Counted from the first letter of the stretch, positions 15,257 through 24,375 are shown. The stretch is 26,238 nt of DNA from UBA2979 sp963694535 (GCA_963694535.1 CAVODE010000018.1:1-26238); one strand, 5' to 3'. A program made the numbers and translations. The notes: generated by a model not told the origin, from the letters alone.

Positions 15257-15739
15257 TTATCCAGAGACTTGGATGTCCATGTCACGATGTTCTATCCCTG
15301 CGTCTAAATATATCTTGCCTCGTGCCTGATAGCCTAATTTTTCGTAAAATCCCAACGCTTGTACTTGTGCCGAGAGAGTGACTATTGAATATCCTCGGTC
15401 AGCTGCAACTTGGTGGCATTTGTCCATAACTAATCTTCCTACACCAGTTTTCCGAGCGTCGTATCGAACTGCTACGCGGCCAACATGAAGATGGGTTTCC
15501 TTAGAGCTTGAAATGATGGAGTTGCCCTCAACAAACATTCGCGCAGTAGCGGTAATCTTATTATTTTCTTTTGCAATAAGATGGATGACTTTATCATCGA
15601 CAATTGATTCGAGCGTATCTAGATCGTCAATTTCTTCCTCTTCGGGTACCAGTTGTTCATCTATGAAGACAGAGGATCGTAGATCCAGTATTGCATCTAA
15701 GTCTTCTTGAGTTTTGACTATTTCGATAAAAATTGGCAC
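15257..15739 (-). CDS. GNAT-family N-acetyltransferase
   Basis: 160 residues, a complete single GNAT domain. Residues 20-31 (LRSSVFIDEQLV) and the acidic segment after it resemble the ElaA/YjcF group. The acetyl-CoA pyrophosphate loop is VGRVAVRYDARKTGVGRLVM with RKTGVG (96-101) matching the R/Q-x-x-G-x-G rule, and the C terminus has LSAQVQALGFYEKLGYQARG. The substrate is unknown. It is the first gene of the minus-strand set leading into lysA 42 bases later, and is divergent from the M20 peptidase gene. Confidence 0.9.
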   Translation of the reverse strand: MPIFIEIVKTQEDLDAILDLRSSVFIDEQLVPEEEEIDDLDTLESIVDDKVIHLIAKENNKITATARMFVEGNSIISSSKETHLHVGRVAVRYDARKTGVGRLVMDKCHQVAADRGYSIVTLSAQVQALGFYEKLGYQARGKIYLDAGIEHRDMDIQVSG

Positions 15740-15799
15740 TTCTAAGAAACCTTCATTCTATTTATTATACTAAGTGTGTATAGCGAGGTGGGTATTATT

Positions 15800-17119
15800 G
15801 TGAATATTGATTGGTCTGACGTGCGTCATGAAGCAGAAGGTGCATTTGTCCGGTACCTACAAATTGATTCATCAAACCCACCTGGACGTGAGACTCCTGC
15901 GGCGCAGTTTTTAGGTGAACTTCTTGAGAAAGAGGGAATTACTCCTGAGTACATTGAAATTAAGGATGGGCGTAAGGCTGTTTTTGCTCGTTTGAAAGGC
16001 TCAGCCCATAGTCGGTCGTTAATGCTAGCGTCGCATACTGATGTTGTTCCAGCCCGCAAAGAAGACTGGAGGGTAGACCCCTTTGGGGGTGAAATTATCG
16101 AGGGTAAGATATATGGCCGAGGTGCTGTAGACATGAAGAGTGTCACAATTTTTCATCTTTTTTGTATGATACTGATTAAACGTTTTGATATACCTTTGAG
16201 CCGAGATTTGGTTTTTCTTTCGGTACCTGATGAGGAAACTGGGTCTCGATTTGGAATGAAGTGGTTAATTGATAATCGACCGGAACTTTTTGACTGTGAG
16301 TTCAGCCTTAATGAAGGTGCATCTGGGCTGGAATCGTTTACATCCATTCCACTAGACATATTTCAAGTGGCAGTTTCTGAGAAGCGCATGGCGCCGTTTA
16401 AGCTCACAGTGAAAGGCACTCCTGGACATGGCAGCAAGCCAACGGTTGACAATCCAATTGTTCACTTAGTGGAGGCGTGCGAAAAGCTAGTTAATTGGAA
16501 ACGGGATCTTGATATTTCCGAACAAAACACCCTACTCGTTCGAACGTTAGCTGATAAAAGTTTAATTAACAAAGACTTTGACTTTAAAAAGTTGCGCCAA
16601 GACGGATTAATGTCTCCCGATATGGAAGCTGGTCTCACCAATACCATTAACCTCACTATTTTTAATAGTGGGTTTAAGTTTAATGTGATCCCAGGAAGTG
16701 CGGAGGCTCTTTTTGATTGCAGACTGCTTCCGGGGATGGATTTGGGTGATTGGCAGGCACAAGTTGAGAGCCAAATTAATGACGATAGAATAGTATTTGC
16801 GTATGCGTTAGAGGAAATTCCTAATGAGCCGGACCCAGTGATATCTGAATGGGGTAACGAATTATCAGTCGCGATCGAAAACTCTGTTAAGGATTTCTTT
16901 GAGGATGCTGTCGTGTCACAGACTACCTCAACTGTCGGTACGGATAATCGATTTTTGAGAACCTTAGGCATACCGTCTTATGGTTTTATACCTTGTCTTT
17001 TTTCCCAAGCGGAGCTGGATGGTTTTCACGCTAATGATGAATTTTTAACACAAGATAATTTTAAACTGGGAGTGAAACTCATGTGGAGTGTGGTGGCTAA
17101 AGTAGTGTGCGCAAAGTAA
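15800..17119 (+). CDS. M20-family metallopeptidase / amidohydrolase
   Basis: About 439 residues. Di-zinc site motifs are in order: ASHTDVVPA (His79, Asp81), GRGAVDMKS (bridging Asp111), PDEETGS (Glu145 catalytic, Glu146 ligand), NEGAS, and DGFHANDE near the C terminus. The lid/dimerisation domain carries FKLTVKGTPGHGSKP. The layout matches the M20A carboxypeptidase/ArgE-DapE-like group; the exact substrate is not visible. I prefer GTG at 15800 because GAGGTGGG lies 7 bases upstream; the frame extends to GTG 15776, which has no Shine-Dalgarno sequence. A possible extended -10 (TATTAT/TATACT) lies at 15763-15771 in the divergent region. Confidence 0.9.
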   Translation: MNIDWSDVRHEAEGAFVRYLQIDSSNPPGRETPAAQFLGELLEKEGITPEYIEIKDGRKAVFARLKGSAHSRSLMLASHTDVVPARKEDWRVDPFGGEIIEGKIYGRGAVDMKSVTIFHLFCMILIKRFDIPLSRDLVFLSVPDEETGSRFGMKWLIDNRPELFDCEFSLNEGASGLESFTSIPLDIFQVAVSEKRMAPFKLTVKGTPGHGSKPTVDNPIVHLVEACEKLVNWKRDLDISEQNTLLVRTLADKSLINKDFDFKKLRQDGLMSPDMEAGLTNTINLTIFNSGFKFNVIPGSAEALFDCRLLPGMDLGDWQAQVESQINDDRIVFAYALEEIPNEPDPVISEWGNELSVAIENSVKDFFEDAVVSQTTSTVGTDNRFLRTLGIPSYGFIPCLFSQAELDGFHANDEFLTQDNFKLGVKLMWSVVAKVVCAK

Positions 17120-17127
17120 AACTGATT

Positions 17128-17946
17128 TCAAATTAAAGGCCAAGGCACGCATCGTTCGTAGAACATTTCTGGTAGGGTGCCAGCTTTGATAAGATTTTCT
17201 ATCCTGTCTAACATTGCTGAAATCTCGCTTTCTGAGAGCATTGAAAATATTTGTCGACCACTGTTTGAGTCTGTAATCAGGGCGTGAACTTTTTTTAGAT
17301 CGGCAGACCAGTTAGCTGGAATTTCTAATCCGCTGTAGTCCCAGATGACTGTGCGAAGCTTACGCTCTGTATGGAAGCTCAAGCCATTGTCGATTCCCCA
17401 TATATTATCTTGCTGATCTCGGAGTATATGCCCTGCTTTTCTATCAGCATTATTTATAATAATGTCCAGTATTGCAAGCCTCAGGAAGGAATAATCTAAT
17501 TTCACTAAAGGGTTACTCCTTTTGAAGGAGCTACTTTTTTCGTAGTTGATCTCACCTGATAAACCAAGTGTTTCCTGTAGATAGAAATAATGTTCATTTG
17601 GGTCGTGGTTTATGAACAGTTGTATTGAGCCGATTCCATGTGGCGCATCAGGTTGGATAACCGTAGGCGGAATGATGTTCCAGTTCAGCAGTTTTGATAA
17701 CTGGTACGCTGCCACTTCACGTTGATAGAGGTTAGGAGGAAAATCCCAGAGCGGTTGTTCTCCTTGCGCAGGCTTGTATACCACTAAACCTTCTTGAAAT
17801 TCAGCGTGTGTAAGAGTCGCAAGGAAAACGTAGTTAGATGCTCGACTGAATTGCCTTAAATCTTTAAATTCGGAATTTAACATGATGTTTTCAATTTCGT
17901 CATCATGTGGGTCCCATGAATTCGCTATTTCAGTGAGTAGAGTCAT
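17128..17946 (-). CDS. SCO1664-family protein with PI3/4-kinase/HipA-like fold
   Basis: 272 residues. Kinase-like landmarks: VVYKPAQGEQPLWDFPP (Lys58), REVAAYQLS (Glu77), a catalytic loop INNADRKAGHILRD (166-178; Asp168, Lys170) and a metal-binding-like GIDNGLSFH (184-192; Asp186). This combination is characteristic of the SCO1664 family (TIGR03843), related to PI3/4-kinases and HipA; as I recall, it is found in Actinobacteria and Chloroflexi. Neither substrate nor activity is established. It is the last gene of a three-gene minus-strand set, 18 bases after the lysozyme-fold gene, and converges on the M20 peptidase gene with an 8-base gap. Confidence 0.82.
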   Translation of the reverse strand: MTLLTEIANSWDPHDDEIENIMLNSEFKDLRQFSRASNYVFLATLTHAEFQEGLVVYKPAQGEQPLWDFPPNLYQREVAAYQLSKLLNWNIIPPTVIQPDAPHGIGSIQLFINHDPNEHYFYLQETLGLSGEINYEKSSSFKRSNPLVKLDYSFLRLAILDIIINNADRKAGHILRDQQDNIWGIDNGLSFHTERKLRTVIWDYSGLEIPANWSADLKKVHALITDSNSGRQIFSMLSESEISAMLDRIENLIKAGTLPEMFYERCVPWPLI

Positions 17947-17964
17947 GTACGTGGCCGTAGTCCT

Positions 17965-19323
17965 TCAGTCTTTTTTTGATGAACCCGGAAATGTGAGTTC
18001 GAAGTCAGCTAAAACATTGATTTGTATTTTAATAGGATCAGTCGTTGCGTTAGGAGACCAGATGGTCACGGTACCTGTCGAGTATGAACCAGGAAGTAAT
18101 GTCGGATTAACTTCGATTCTGAGTGAATTCTTGGCGCACAGAGATGAATTACATTCGTAATCTGAGCCTACAGCTATTCCTGTGGGTGGCGAGAGTTGTA
18201 AAAAGCCTGAATCTGACTTAGCCCGCCAGGTGGAGAGCCCAGTCCCAAAGTTTTTTACTGGTACGTCAACCCACATAGTGGCAGCTGGGTTATTTATGCG
18301 GATTGTTTGAGTTCGGTCGGATGCCGAGAAAATAGGGCTTCCAACAATTACTTGTATTTGATTTTCTGCCGGCGATGAAATTGATTCAGCATGAGACGGT
18401 TTTGGGGTGATGAGGTCCATATTTGTATAGGGGGCGAAGAAATTACTTGGTGCAAGTGCGGATCTCACGTTCGGATTATTGAGGTCAGGAAGTGAAGCCG
18501 GAATAGAATCCCAGAGCGTGCTGCCACTCACTGATGGAGGATTTTTTATACAACCCCATACTAATTCTTGATAAGGAAATTGGTTATGGCTTTGTGAGCC
18601 ATTACATAGGTAGGGCGTTCGTGGCCAGGGGAACATGGGGTCAAGTGGATGGTTACTGCTCGAGGATCCAGCACCCGTGAATCCGTTATAAGCCCATGTT
18701 GCGTAATACCAATTTTCTATGATTTCAGGAGATGAATTTGTATCAGTCCCCATAATCGGTGCGCTTTCCGGAGCATTGTTCCACTTGGATCCAAGTATTT
18801 TGACGCCTCGTGCGATGTTGTACGCAAAATGTGTAGCAGTTAGAGCCTGTGTATCAGATGGTTGATTGTCTACTCCGAGAGGAGTAGTCATTCCCGATGT
18901 TACTTGCATTATCCCATGTCCACAGTCAAATGAGATGGTGGAATCACCCACCCCACTCCACATAGTTGATTTTGTTGCCATGGTCATTCTGGTTTCGATC
19001 CATGCTATCGCCTTGATGAGTGTTGCTGGAATATGACCACCAGTCGTCGTGCGACTATATCGATCTCCTTGTTCCAGAATATCTAGAGAAAATCGGTTGT
19101 CTGTAGGAAATAATCTATTGGTAGAAGCAGCCTCAATAGCTGTTGTGTATAGGGTTCTATCTTCAGCACCTTCGTAAGTTGCGGGTCTATACACTCCGAA
19201 TGCACATGCACTCGTGTTCTCAATATCCCAGTGAGAGAGAAATCCGAAAACAGTGCAAGAAAAAACTAGAGACAAAATAAAAAAAATGCTCACTCGAAGC
19301 TTGGTCAGGAATGTTCTAGTCAT
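17965..19323 (-). CDS. Secreted lysozyme-fold (SLT-like) protein with C-terminal Ig-like domain
   Basis: About 452 residues from the ATG at 19323, which overlaps the stop of the upstream gene by 8 bases (ATGACTAG) and so is probably translationally coupled; a longer frame to 19359 exists. The N terminus is a signal peptide or anchor (LRVSIFFILSLVFSCTVFGF). The core has GGHIPATLIKAIAWIETRM with a putative catalytic Glu110, FDCGHGIMQVTSGM (GHGIMQVT, about 136-143) and WYYATWAYNGFTG, which match the Glu, G-x-MQ and Tyr/Asn motifs of soluble lytic transglycosylases. The C-terminal ~120 residues are beta-rich (TIRINNPAATMWVDVPVKN, then SYSTGTVTIWSP), like bacterial BACON/Ig-type repeats. It is predicted to act outside the membrane, possibly on peptidoglycan or another glycan. 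Confidence 0.72.
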   Translation of the reverse strand: MTRTFLTKLRVSIFFILSLVFSCTVFGFLSHWDIENTSACAFGVYRPATYEGAEDRTLYTTAIEAASTNRLFPTDNRFSLDILEQGDRYSRTTTGGHIPATLIKAIAWIETRMTMATKSTMWSGVGDSTISFDCGHGIMQVTSGMTTPLGVDNQPSDTQALTATHFAYNIARGVKILGSKWNNAPESAPIMGTDTNSSPEIIENWYYATWAYNGFTGAGSSSSNHPLDPMFPWPRTPYLCNGSQSHNQFPYQELVWGCIKNPPSVSGSTLWDSIPASLPDLNNPNVRSALAPSNFFAPYTNMDLITPKPSHAESISSPAENQIQVIVGSPIFSASDRTQTIRINNPAATMWVDVPVKNFGTGLSTWRAKSDSGFLQLSPPTGIAVGSDYECNSSLCAKNSLRIEVNPTLLPGSYSTGTVTIWSPNATTDPIKIQINVLADFELTFPGSSKKD

Positions 19324-20476
19324 TTGACCACCACCCAACGATCGTTGTCTCAGATGCACTTTCTAACAGTGTACGGGTTCCTAAACTACGATCGATAATC
19401 ATCAGGGAACTACTCCCTGGCTGTAATCCAGACGTTCCTGAATAATTTTTTATACTTAGGTATCTCCCGTCGCGTGACCATGAAATTGGAACATCAAACC
19501 CACGCTTCGGCGGAGGTAATTCTTCTAAGAATTTTTCGGAGAAAAGTATTACGGCACCAGATCGATTTTTCATATTAATCTGCCCGATAGATAGTAAATC
19601 TGTACGGGGTACCCATTTCGGGGAAAATTGTTCGTAGCTGTCTGATGTATAAGTGGTCAATTTTTTGCTACTTAAGTTATATATGACAGTTTGGTAGTTT
19701 AGCCGTTCAAATTTTTCCATGGCTACGAGATAGCTTAGCTGTGTTTTACCAGGGCTCAGGGAGAAATCTCTTGCGAATTCGTTCGAGGCGTGAAATAAGT
19801 TAGTAGTGTCCTTAGTGATCCTATCTACTGCGAGGACATCAGTACCACTCGACGTAAGTTTTGCAAAAATAATGTTATTTGTTGTGTCCTGACCCACGGG
19901 ATAGACACCACCAAAGTTGGTACCGTATCCCGACTTAGCGAAGCTTTCTGAAAAGATAATGTTTTTGATTCTACTTTCCAAGTTAATAGTGATAAGTTCT
20001 TGGTGATTAATTTTTACGCGTTTATAAAGCAGAGTGTCTCCGTCATCTAACCATTGTGGCGAGCTTGTCGGATCAGCATCTGTGGCTAGTGCTGTACGTT
20101 CACCAGTAGTTAAATCGAGCGTCCACAGTGTCCCCAATAGAGTTGATTTGTTTGATTTCGTTGGCACGGCTATATAGGTAATTTTATTTTTGTATATTCC
20201 GTTCCCAAGGGTGATGGAGTGTGACGTAAACCTTCCAATTTGGGCGAGAAGTCGTGGCGGGCTATCACCCTCTGGACTTGAGAGATAGATTTCATCGAAT
20301 TGTTCGTGAAAAACTGAATAAACAAGTGAATAATTTTTGTTATCCGATGTGAATACATGTTTCAGGTTAGACCAAGTCAGGGGTAGAAGAAGTAAGCCAA
20401 ACAGCACAATTATACATATCAGAATTACAATGAATTTGGGCCAAAGTTTGTTAAATGAGCGTGGAATAAAAGCCAT
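19316..20476 (-). CDS. Membrane-anchored TolB-like beta-propeller protein
   Basis: 386 residues. A hydrophobic anchor (about 13-35, KFIVILICIIVLFGLLLLPL) is followed by an extracytoplasmic domain of repeated strands and WD/TolB-type turns: GTLWTLDLTTGERTAL, SSPQWLDDGDTLLYKR, RDFSLSPGKTQLSYL, FSPKWVPRTDLLSIG and ISWSRDGRYLSIKNYSG. This is the look of a six- or seven-bladed propeller of the TolB/WD40-like (PD40) group. The function is unknown. It begins the minus-strand cassette and its stop overlaps the start of the lysozyme-fold gene. Confidence 0.72.
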   Translation of the reverse strand: MAFIPRSFNKLWPKFIVILICIIVLFGLLLLPLTWSNLKHVFTSDNKNYSLVYSVFHEQFDEIYLSSPEGDSPPRLLAQIGRFTSHSITLGNGIYKNKITYIAVPTKSNKSTLLGTLWTLDLTTGERTALATDADPTSSPQWLDDGDTLLYKRVKINHQELITINLESRIKNIIFSESFAKSGYGTNFGGVYPVGQDTTNNIIFAKLTSSGTDVLAVDRITKDTTNLFHASNEFARDFSLSPGKTQLSYLVAMEKFERLNYQTVIYNLSSKKLTTYTSDSYEQFSPKWVPRTDLLSIGQINMKNRSGAVILFSEKFLEELPPPKRGFDVPISWSRDGRYLSIKNYSGTSGLQPGSSSLMIIDRSLGTRTLLESASETTIVGWWSND

Positions 20477-20591
20477 ATCAGGTAATTCTGTGTATCGTAA
20501 TCATCACACCGTCTTTTGAGGTTATCCTTAGTTATTAGTGGTTGCATCGGGGTCCACGATTTGTTGATTTAATTAATGGAGCGTCTCTCAG

Positions 20592-21302
20592 ATGTTACTT
20601 TACTATTACATAGAGCTGCTGATGAAATCTCCAGTGGCCTTTGTGGTTTTTGTAGGGGCTTTTGCTTGTTCACTGCTAACCGCATTGATTTTACACGAAG
20701 TTTCCCATGGACTTGTGGCCTTGCTCCGAGGTGACCGAACAGCACTCGTACTCGGTAGATTGACGCTGAATCCTCGAGCTCACTGGGATCCTGTGGGAAC
20801 AACCATGATGTTTATTCTTGGTTTCGGTTGGGCTAAGCCAGTACCTGTTAATCCTTATAACTTATCAAACCCGGTGAGGGATATGGCTTTAGTCGCCCTT
20901 GCTGGGCCAAGTATGAATTTTCTTATTGCTATTTTGGCGGGATTACCAATTCGATTAGGAATGGTGCCATTGATTCATCCATTTGCGAGCCCAGGGTATA
21001 TGTCCTTAGGGTGGGAAAATCTGGTTGGTCTTTTTTTGGGAACTGTGATGTTACTTAATATCATTATCGGGGTTTTTAATTTGGTGCCTATACCACCTCT
21101 GGACGGGTCAAAAATTGTTCCCTTGTTTTTACCAAGCGTTCTACGGTCTGGATATGAAAAATTTTCACACTACGGGATGTTTATTCTTATTTTATTGATT
21201 ATGCTTCCTTGGTTTGGTCTTCCAGGGATAGGTTCAATCATCGGGCCAGTAATTTCTAACTTGGTCCCAATTTTTTCTGGTGTAAACACGGTAGTATTTT
21301 AG
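20592..21302 (+). CDS. Site-2 protease-type M50 membrane metalloprotease
   Basis: 236 residues with about five or six membrane helices. The zinc site is LILHEVSHG (HExxH, 35-39) in the first helix region, and the second motif is NLVPIPPLDG (163-172) supplying the Asp ligand; GPSMNFLIA lies between. WAKPVPVNPYNL is typical of the short Rv/YwhC-like M50 subgroup without a PDZ domain. These enzymes cleave substrates within the membrane. GGAG lies 10 bases before the ATG; Met11 is an alternative start. It is divergent from the TolB-like gene (115-base gap) and heads the tyrA-aroA-gmk run. Confidence 0.92.
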   Translation: MLLYYYIELLMKSPVAFVVFVGAFACSLLTALILHEVSHGLVALLRGDRTALVLGRLTLNPRAHWDPVGTTMMFILGFGWAKPVPVNPYNLSNPVRDMALVALAGPSMNFLIAILAGLPIRLGMVPLIHPFASPGYMSLGWENLVGLFLGTVMLLNIIIGVFNLVPIPPLDGSKIVPLFLPSVLRSGYEKFSHYGMFILILLIMLPWFGLPGIGSIIGPVISNLVPIFSGVNTVVF

Positions 21303-21325
21303 ATGAAAGAGAACGGGGTTTAAAT

Positions 21326-22375
21326 ATGACGGTAATAGCTATTTTAGGGACTGGACTTATTGGATGTTCAATTGGCCTCAATCTCAAAAAAATTTATAAA
21401 AGCGATAGTAAGAAGGCATCAGATCTAGTGATTCGAGGATTTGACAAGTATGGAGATGTTCTTAAAAAGGCAAAATCACTTGGCGCTATAGATAAGATTA
21501 CATCTTCGCCCTTGGATGCAATCGCTGACGCAGATCTTATCGTTCTAGCAACGCCGATTTTGGCAATGAAACCACTTATCGAGGAGATATCAGGAAGTAT
21601 TTCGAGGAAGTCAATCATTACTGATACTGGATCGACCAAAAGTGAGATACATGGCTGGATGAACGAATACTTGCCGGACCACACTGGATTCGTTGGAGGT
21701 CATCCTATGGCTGGAAAGACGGATACTGGTCCTGATGCTGCATCAGAGGATTTGTTTACTGGAGGTAGATGGGTAATTAGTCCACGGGTGAATAGTAGTG
21801 AGGCGGCTATCGCTACAGTACAAAATTTAGCTAAGCAGTGCGGCGCGAGCGTGATGACCATGGATCCTGAAGAACATGACTCGTATGTAGCTGCAATCTC
21901 TCATTTACCTATGATGGCTGCCACGGCGTTATTTTCTGTCGTTCGCGCATCTGAGGCCTGGCCCGAATTGTCTTTGTTGGCAGCTGGAGGTTTTCGAGAC
22001 ACTACCCGTCTTGCGGCCTCAGATCGGGATATGTCTTATGACATTACCTCGACTAACGCCGCTAATATAGTGCACTGGATTAATCGTTACATAGCTGGCC
22101 TTTCTGAGTTGCGTGATCAAATCGATTCTGGAGAAGCTTTGAACGAGGATCTCTACAAGCTGATTGCGGCAACTCAATGGGAGTATGATTTATTTCGAAA
22201 CGGTAAGGTTGGTAGAGAAGAAAAAGGATTGTCTGATACCAAGGATATGGAACCAGGAATGCTTGACTTTCTAGCAGGTGGTTGGGTTCGGGAAAAATTG
22301 GGCCAGCTAAATAAAGATGCCGAGGATCGAAGTGCGCAAAGTGATCTAGAGAGATTACAACGCAGAGATATTTAG
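21326..22375 (+). CDS. tyrA: Prephenate dehydrogenase
   Basis: 349 residues. The Rossmann domain begins at once with ILGTGLIGCSIG (GxGxxG at 8-13). Family residues follow: DLIVLATPI, TDTGSTKSEI, GFVGGHPMAGK with His126, the catalytic-site SHLPMMAATAL with His193, and LAAGGFRDTTRLAASD. It oxidises prephenate (or arogenate) with NAD(P)+ toward tyrosine. After about residue 285 the sequence is a charged alpha-helical tail without an ACT domain. It starts 23 bases after the M50 gene and is followed directly by aroA, an arrangement common for aromatic biosynthesis. Confidence 0.94.
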   Translation: MTVIAILGTGLIGCSIGLNLKKIYKSDSKKASDLVIRGFDKYGDVLKKAKSLGAIDKITSSPLDAIADADLIVLATPILAMKPLIEEISGSISRKSIITDTGSTKSEIHGWMNEYLPDHTGFVGGHPMAGKTDTGPDAASEDLFTGGRWVISPRVNSSEAAIATVQNLAKQCGASVMTMDPEEHDSYVAAISHLPMMAATALFSVVRASEAWPELSLLAAGGFRDTTRLAASDRDMSYDITSTNAANIVHWINRYIAGLSELRDQIDSGEALNEDLYKLIAATQWEYDLFRNGKVGREEKGLSDTKDMEPGMLDFLAGGWVREKLGQLNKDAEDRSAQSDLERLQRRDI

Positions 22376-22389
22376 GAACGGTGCTAAGG

Positions 22390-23715
22390 ATGAATCAGGA
22401 TGAGCAGATAATTACTGCCCCTGCTAGAATCCGCGGAACCATTGCTGTTCCTGGCGATAAATCAATCAGTCATCGATCTTTGATGTTTGGAAGCCTGGCT
22501 GTGGGTACGTCAAGAATTACTGGGATTCTTGAGTCTGATGATATTGCCTCTACTATTTTTTGTCTCACGCTTTTAGGAGCGGACATTCGTATGGATGGGG
22601 AGGATGTTTTAGTTACTGGAAAGGGATTTGGGGGAATAATTGAGCCTTCAATTCCTTTGGACTGTGGAAATTCGGGTACTACTGCAAGACTTCTAGCTGG
22701 GATTATTTCAGGGTTACCATTTTCCTCGATTCTTACGGGCGATGAGTCTTTAAAATCTCGCCCGATGGCTCGAATTATTGATCCCTTAACTAGGTTAGGG
22801 GCTTCCATAAAATCAGAGAGTAGCGATAATTTATTACCTCTTCGGATTTCTCCTCCTTCCGATATTCAAGATAATTTGGTTATTGAGACGGGTGTAGCAT
22901 CAGCTCAAGTGAAGAGTGCAATATTGCTGTGTGCTCTTTCGGCCGGCGTAAGTGTGACGATTAAAGAACCGCTACTATCACGCGATCACACAGAAAGATT
23001 ATTAACCGCAATGGGTGCTGAATTCACTTATCCAACAGAGTTGTCGGATCATAGTGTGAAGCTACTTAAGAGGAAAAGCGAACTTAAATCTATCGATATG
23101 GCAGTACCTGGAGATATTTCGACGGCAGCACCCTGGATCGTCGCTGCAACATTGCATGAAGATGCTGAGCTTTTGCTTGAAGGTGTCGGAATCAATAAAA
23201 CCAGAACAGGAATCCTAGACATTATGGAGATGATGGGCGCGAGCATAACGATTATTTCTGAGAAAAATATGGGTGGAGAGCCAGTTGCGAATTTGCTTAT
23301 AAAAAGTGCTGATTTGAAAGGCGTCATTGTCGAAGGTGAGCTAATACCGCGGTCAATTGATGAACTGACATTAGTCGCCTTGGCAGGATCAAGGGCTTCA
23401 GGCCAGACCATAATTCGAGATGCTGGCGAGCTGCGTAATAAGGAAACGGATCGCATTGGGCGCACTGTCGACATTTTGCGCGGATTTGGAGTTGATATTG
23501 TCGGAACTGATGATGGATTTGTGGTCAAAGGTGGGAGTAAACTCAGACCTTCTGTATCGGACTCTTACGGTGATCACCGATTGGCTATGCTGGCGGCAGT
23601 CGCTGGGATTCTTGTTAAAGGGCAGTCACGCGTAACTAATGCGAGTGCTGTGAATATATCCTATCCAGCATTTTGGTCGGAATTTGAGCGAGTATGCGGC
23701 GATAATACGATCTAG
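22390..23715 (+). CDS. aroA: 3-phosphoshikimate 1-carboxyvinyltransferase (EPSP synthase)
   Basis: About 441 residues with all main EPSP synthase motifs: VPGDKSISHRSLMFGSLA, LDCGNSGTTARLLAG, DESLKSRPM, VASAQVKSAILL, SRDHTERLL, ELRNKETDRI and YGDHRLAM near the C terminus. It joins phosphoenolpyruvate and shikimate-3-phosphate, the sixth step of the shikimate pathway. I prefer ATG 22390; the frame also has GTG at 22381, 6 bases after the tyrA stop. AGGA (22374-22377) overlaps the tyrA stop codon and is 12 bases from the ATG, or 3 from the GTG, so the exact start is not settled. Confidence 0.95.
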   Translation: MNQDEQIITAPARIRGTIAVPGDKSISHRSLMFGSLAVGTSRITGILESDDIASTIFCLTLLGADIRMDGEDVLVTGKGFGGIIEPSIPLDCGNSGTTARLLAGIISGLPFSSILTGDESLKSRPMARIIDPLTRLGASIKSESSDNLLPLRISPPSDIQDNLVIETGVASAQVKSAILLCALSAGVSVTIKEPLLSRDHTERLLTAMGAEFTYPTELSDHSVKLLKRKSELKSIDMAVPGDISTAAPWIVAATLHEDAELLLEGVGINKTRTGILDIMEMMGASITIISEKNMGGEPVANLLIKSADLKGVIVEGELIPRSIDELTLVALAGSRASGQTIIRDAGELRNKETDRIGRTVDILRGFGVDIVGTDDGFVVKGGSKLRPSVSDSYGDHRLAMLAAVAGILVKGQSRVTNASAVNISYPAFWSEFERVCGDNTI

Positions 23716-23731
23716 GGTGTTCGAAAATAAT

Positions 23732-24307
23732 ATGTCTAATCTACTAATTTTGACTGGACCCTCAGGTGTGGGAAAAGATGCGGTTGTGGATTTACTTATT
23801 GAGATGAACTACCCGATTCTCAGACCACCAACTATGACGACTCGTACACCTAGACCTGGTGAGATAGAGGGGGTTCATCATTTTTTTGTTAACGCTGAGA
23901 AATTCCAAGAGCACGTAGATAACCGAGATCTTTTAGAAGATGCTTATGTTTATGGAAATCGATATGGGGTACCAAGAAAAAGCGTAGATTCAGCACTTCA
24001 AGACGGAAGTGATGTTGTTATCCGGGTCGATGTGCAGGGAGCTTTGTCGCTATCTAGGCTTTTTAAAGAAGCTTGTTTTGTTAGTTTAGAGACTGAATCA
24101 TTAGAAATATTGAGAGATCGGTTGAAAGGTAGAGCTACCGAATCGATTAAAGTAATTGAGTCGAGAATTGCGGTGGCTGAGGAAGAAATTCGTGCAGCCA
24201 GAGAGTTTTGTCAGGTGTTAGTCAACTACGAGGATGACTTGGGGCGAACGGTCAGAGAACTGATTCAATTACTTCAGCATCATTCCGGTAAATCGGGGGC
24301 AAATTGA
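23732..24307 (+). CDS. gmk: Guanylate kinase
   Basis: 191 residues from the ATG at 23732, which begins just before the P-loop strand (MSNLLILTGPSGVGKDA). The frame stays open upstream into aroA, but that part is not guanylate kinase-like. Motifs: GPSGVGKD (P-loop with Asp where Ser/Thr is usual), TMTTRTPRPGEIEGVHHFFV (GMP-binding arginines), LLEDAYVYGNRYGVP, VIRVDVQGALSL, and LRDRLKGRATES (lid). It phosphorylates GMP to GDP. It follows aroA by 16 bases. The slot after aroA often carries cmk, but the GMP-site motifs here point to Gmk. Confidence 0.9.
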   Translation: MSNLLILTGPSGVGKDAVVDLLIEMNYPILRPPTMTTRTPRPGEIEGVHHFFVNAEKFQEHVDNRDLLEDAYVYGNRYGVPRKSVDSALQDGSDVVIRVDVQGALSLSRLFKEACFVSLETESLEILRDRLKGRATESIKVIESRIAVAEEEIRAAREFCQVLVNYEDDLGRTVRELIQLLQHHSGKSGAN

Positions 24308-24375
24308 CGCTTCTTTGTTATGCGGATAGGATTTATTCAAGAACTGGTGACTTACTAGCTTAATTAGGGGTATTT

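Noticed and set aside
15258..15266. TTATCCAGA as a DnaA box
   Set aside because: A single one-mismatch copy at the 3' end of a coding gene with no neighbours; expected by chance.
16462..16971. 169-codon minus-strand open frame inside the M20 peptidase gene
   Set aside because: Antisense shadow of the peptidase; no ribosome binding site or recognisable domain.
23049..23528. 159-codon minus-strand open frame inside aroA
   Set aside because: Antisense shadow of a well-supported aroA coding region; low-complexity Ser/Pro-rich translation and no family motif.
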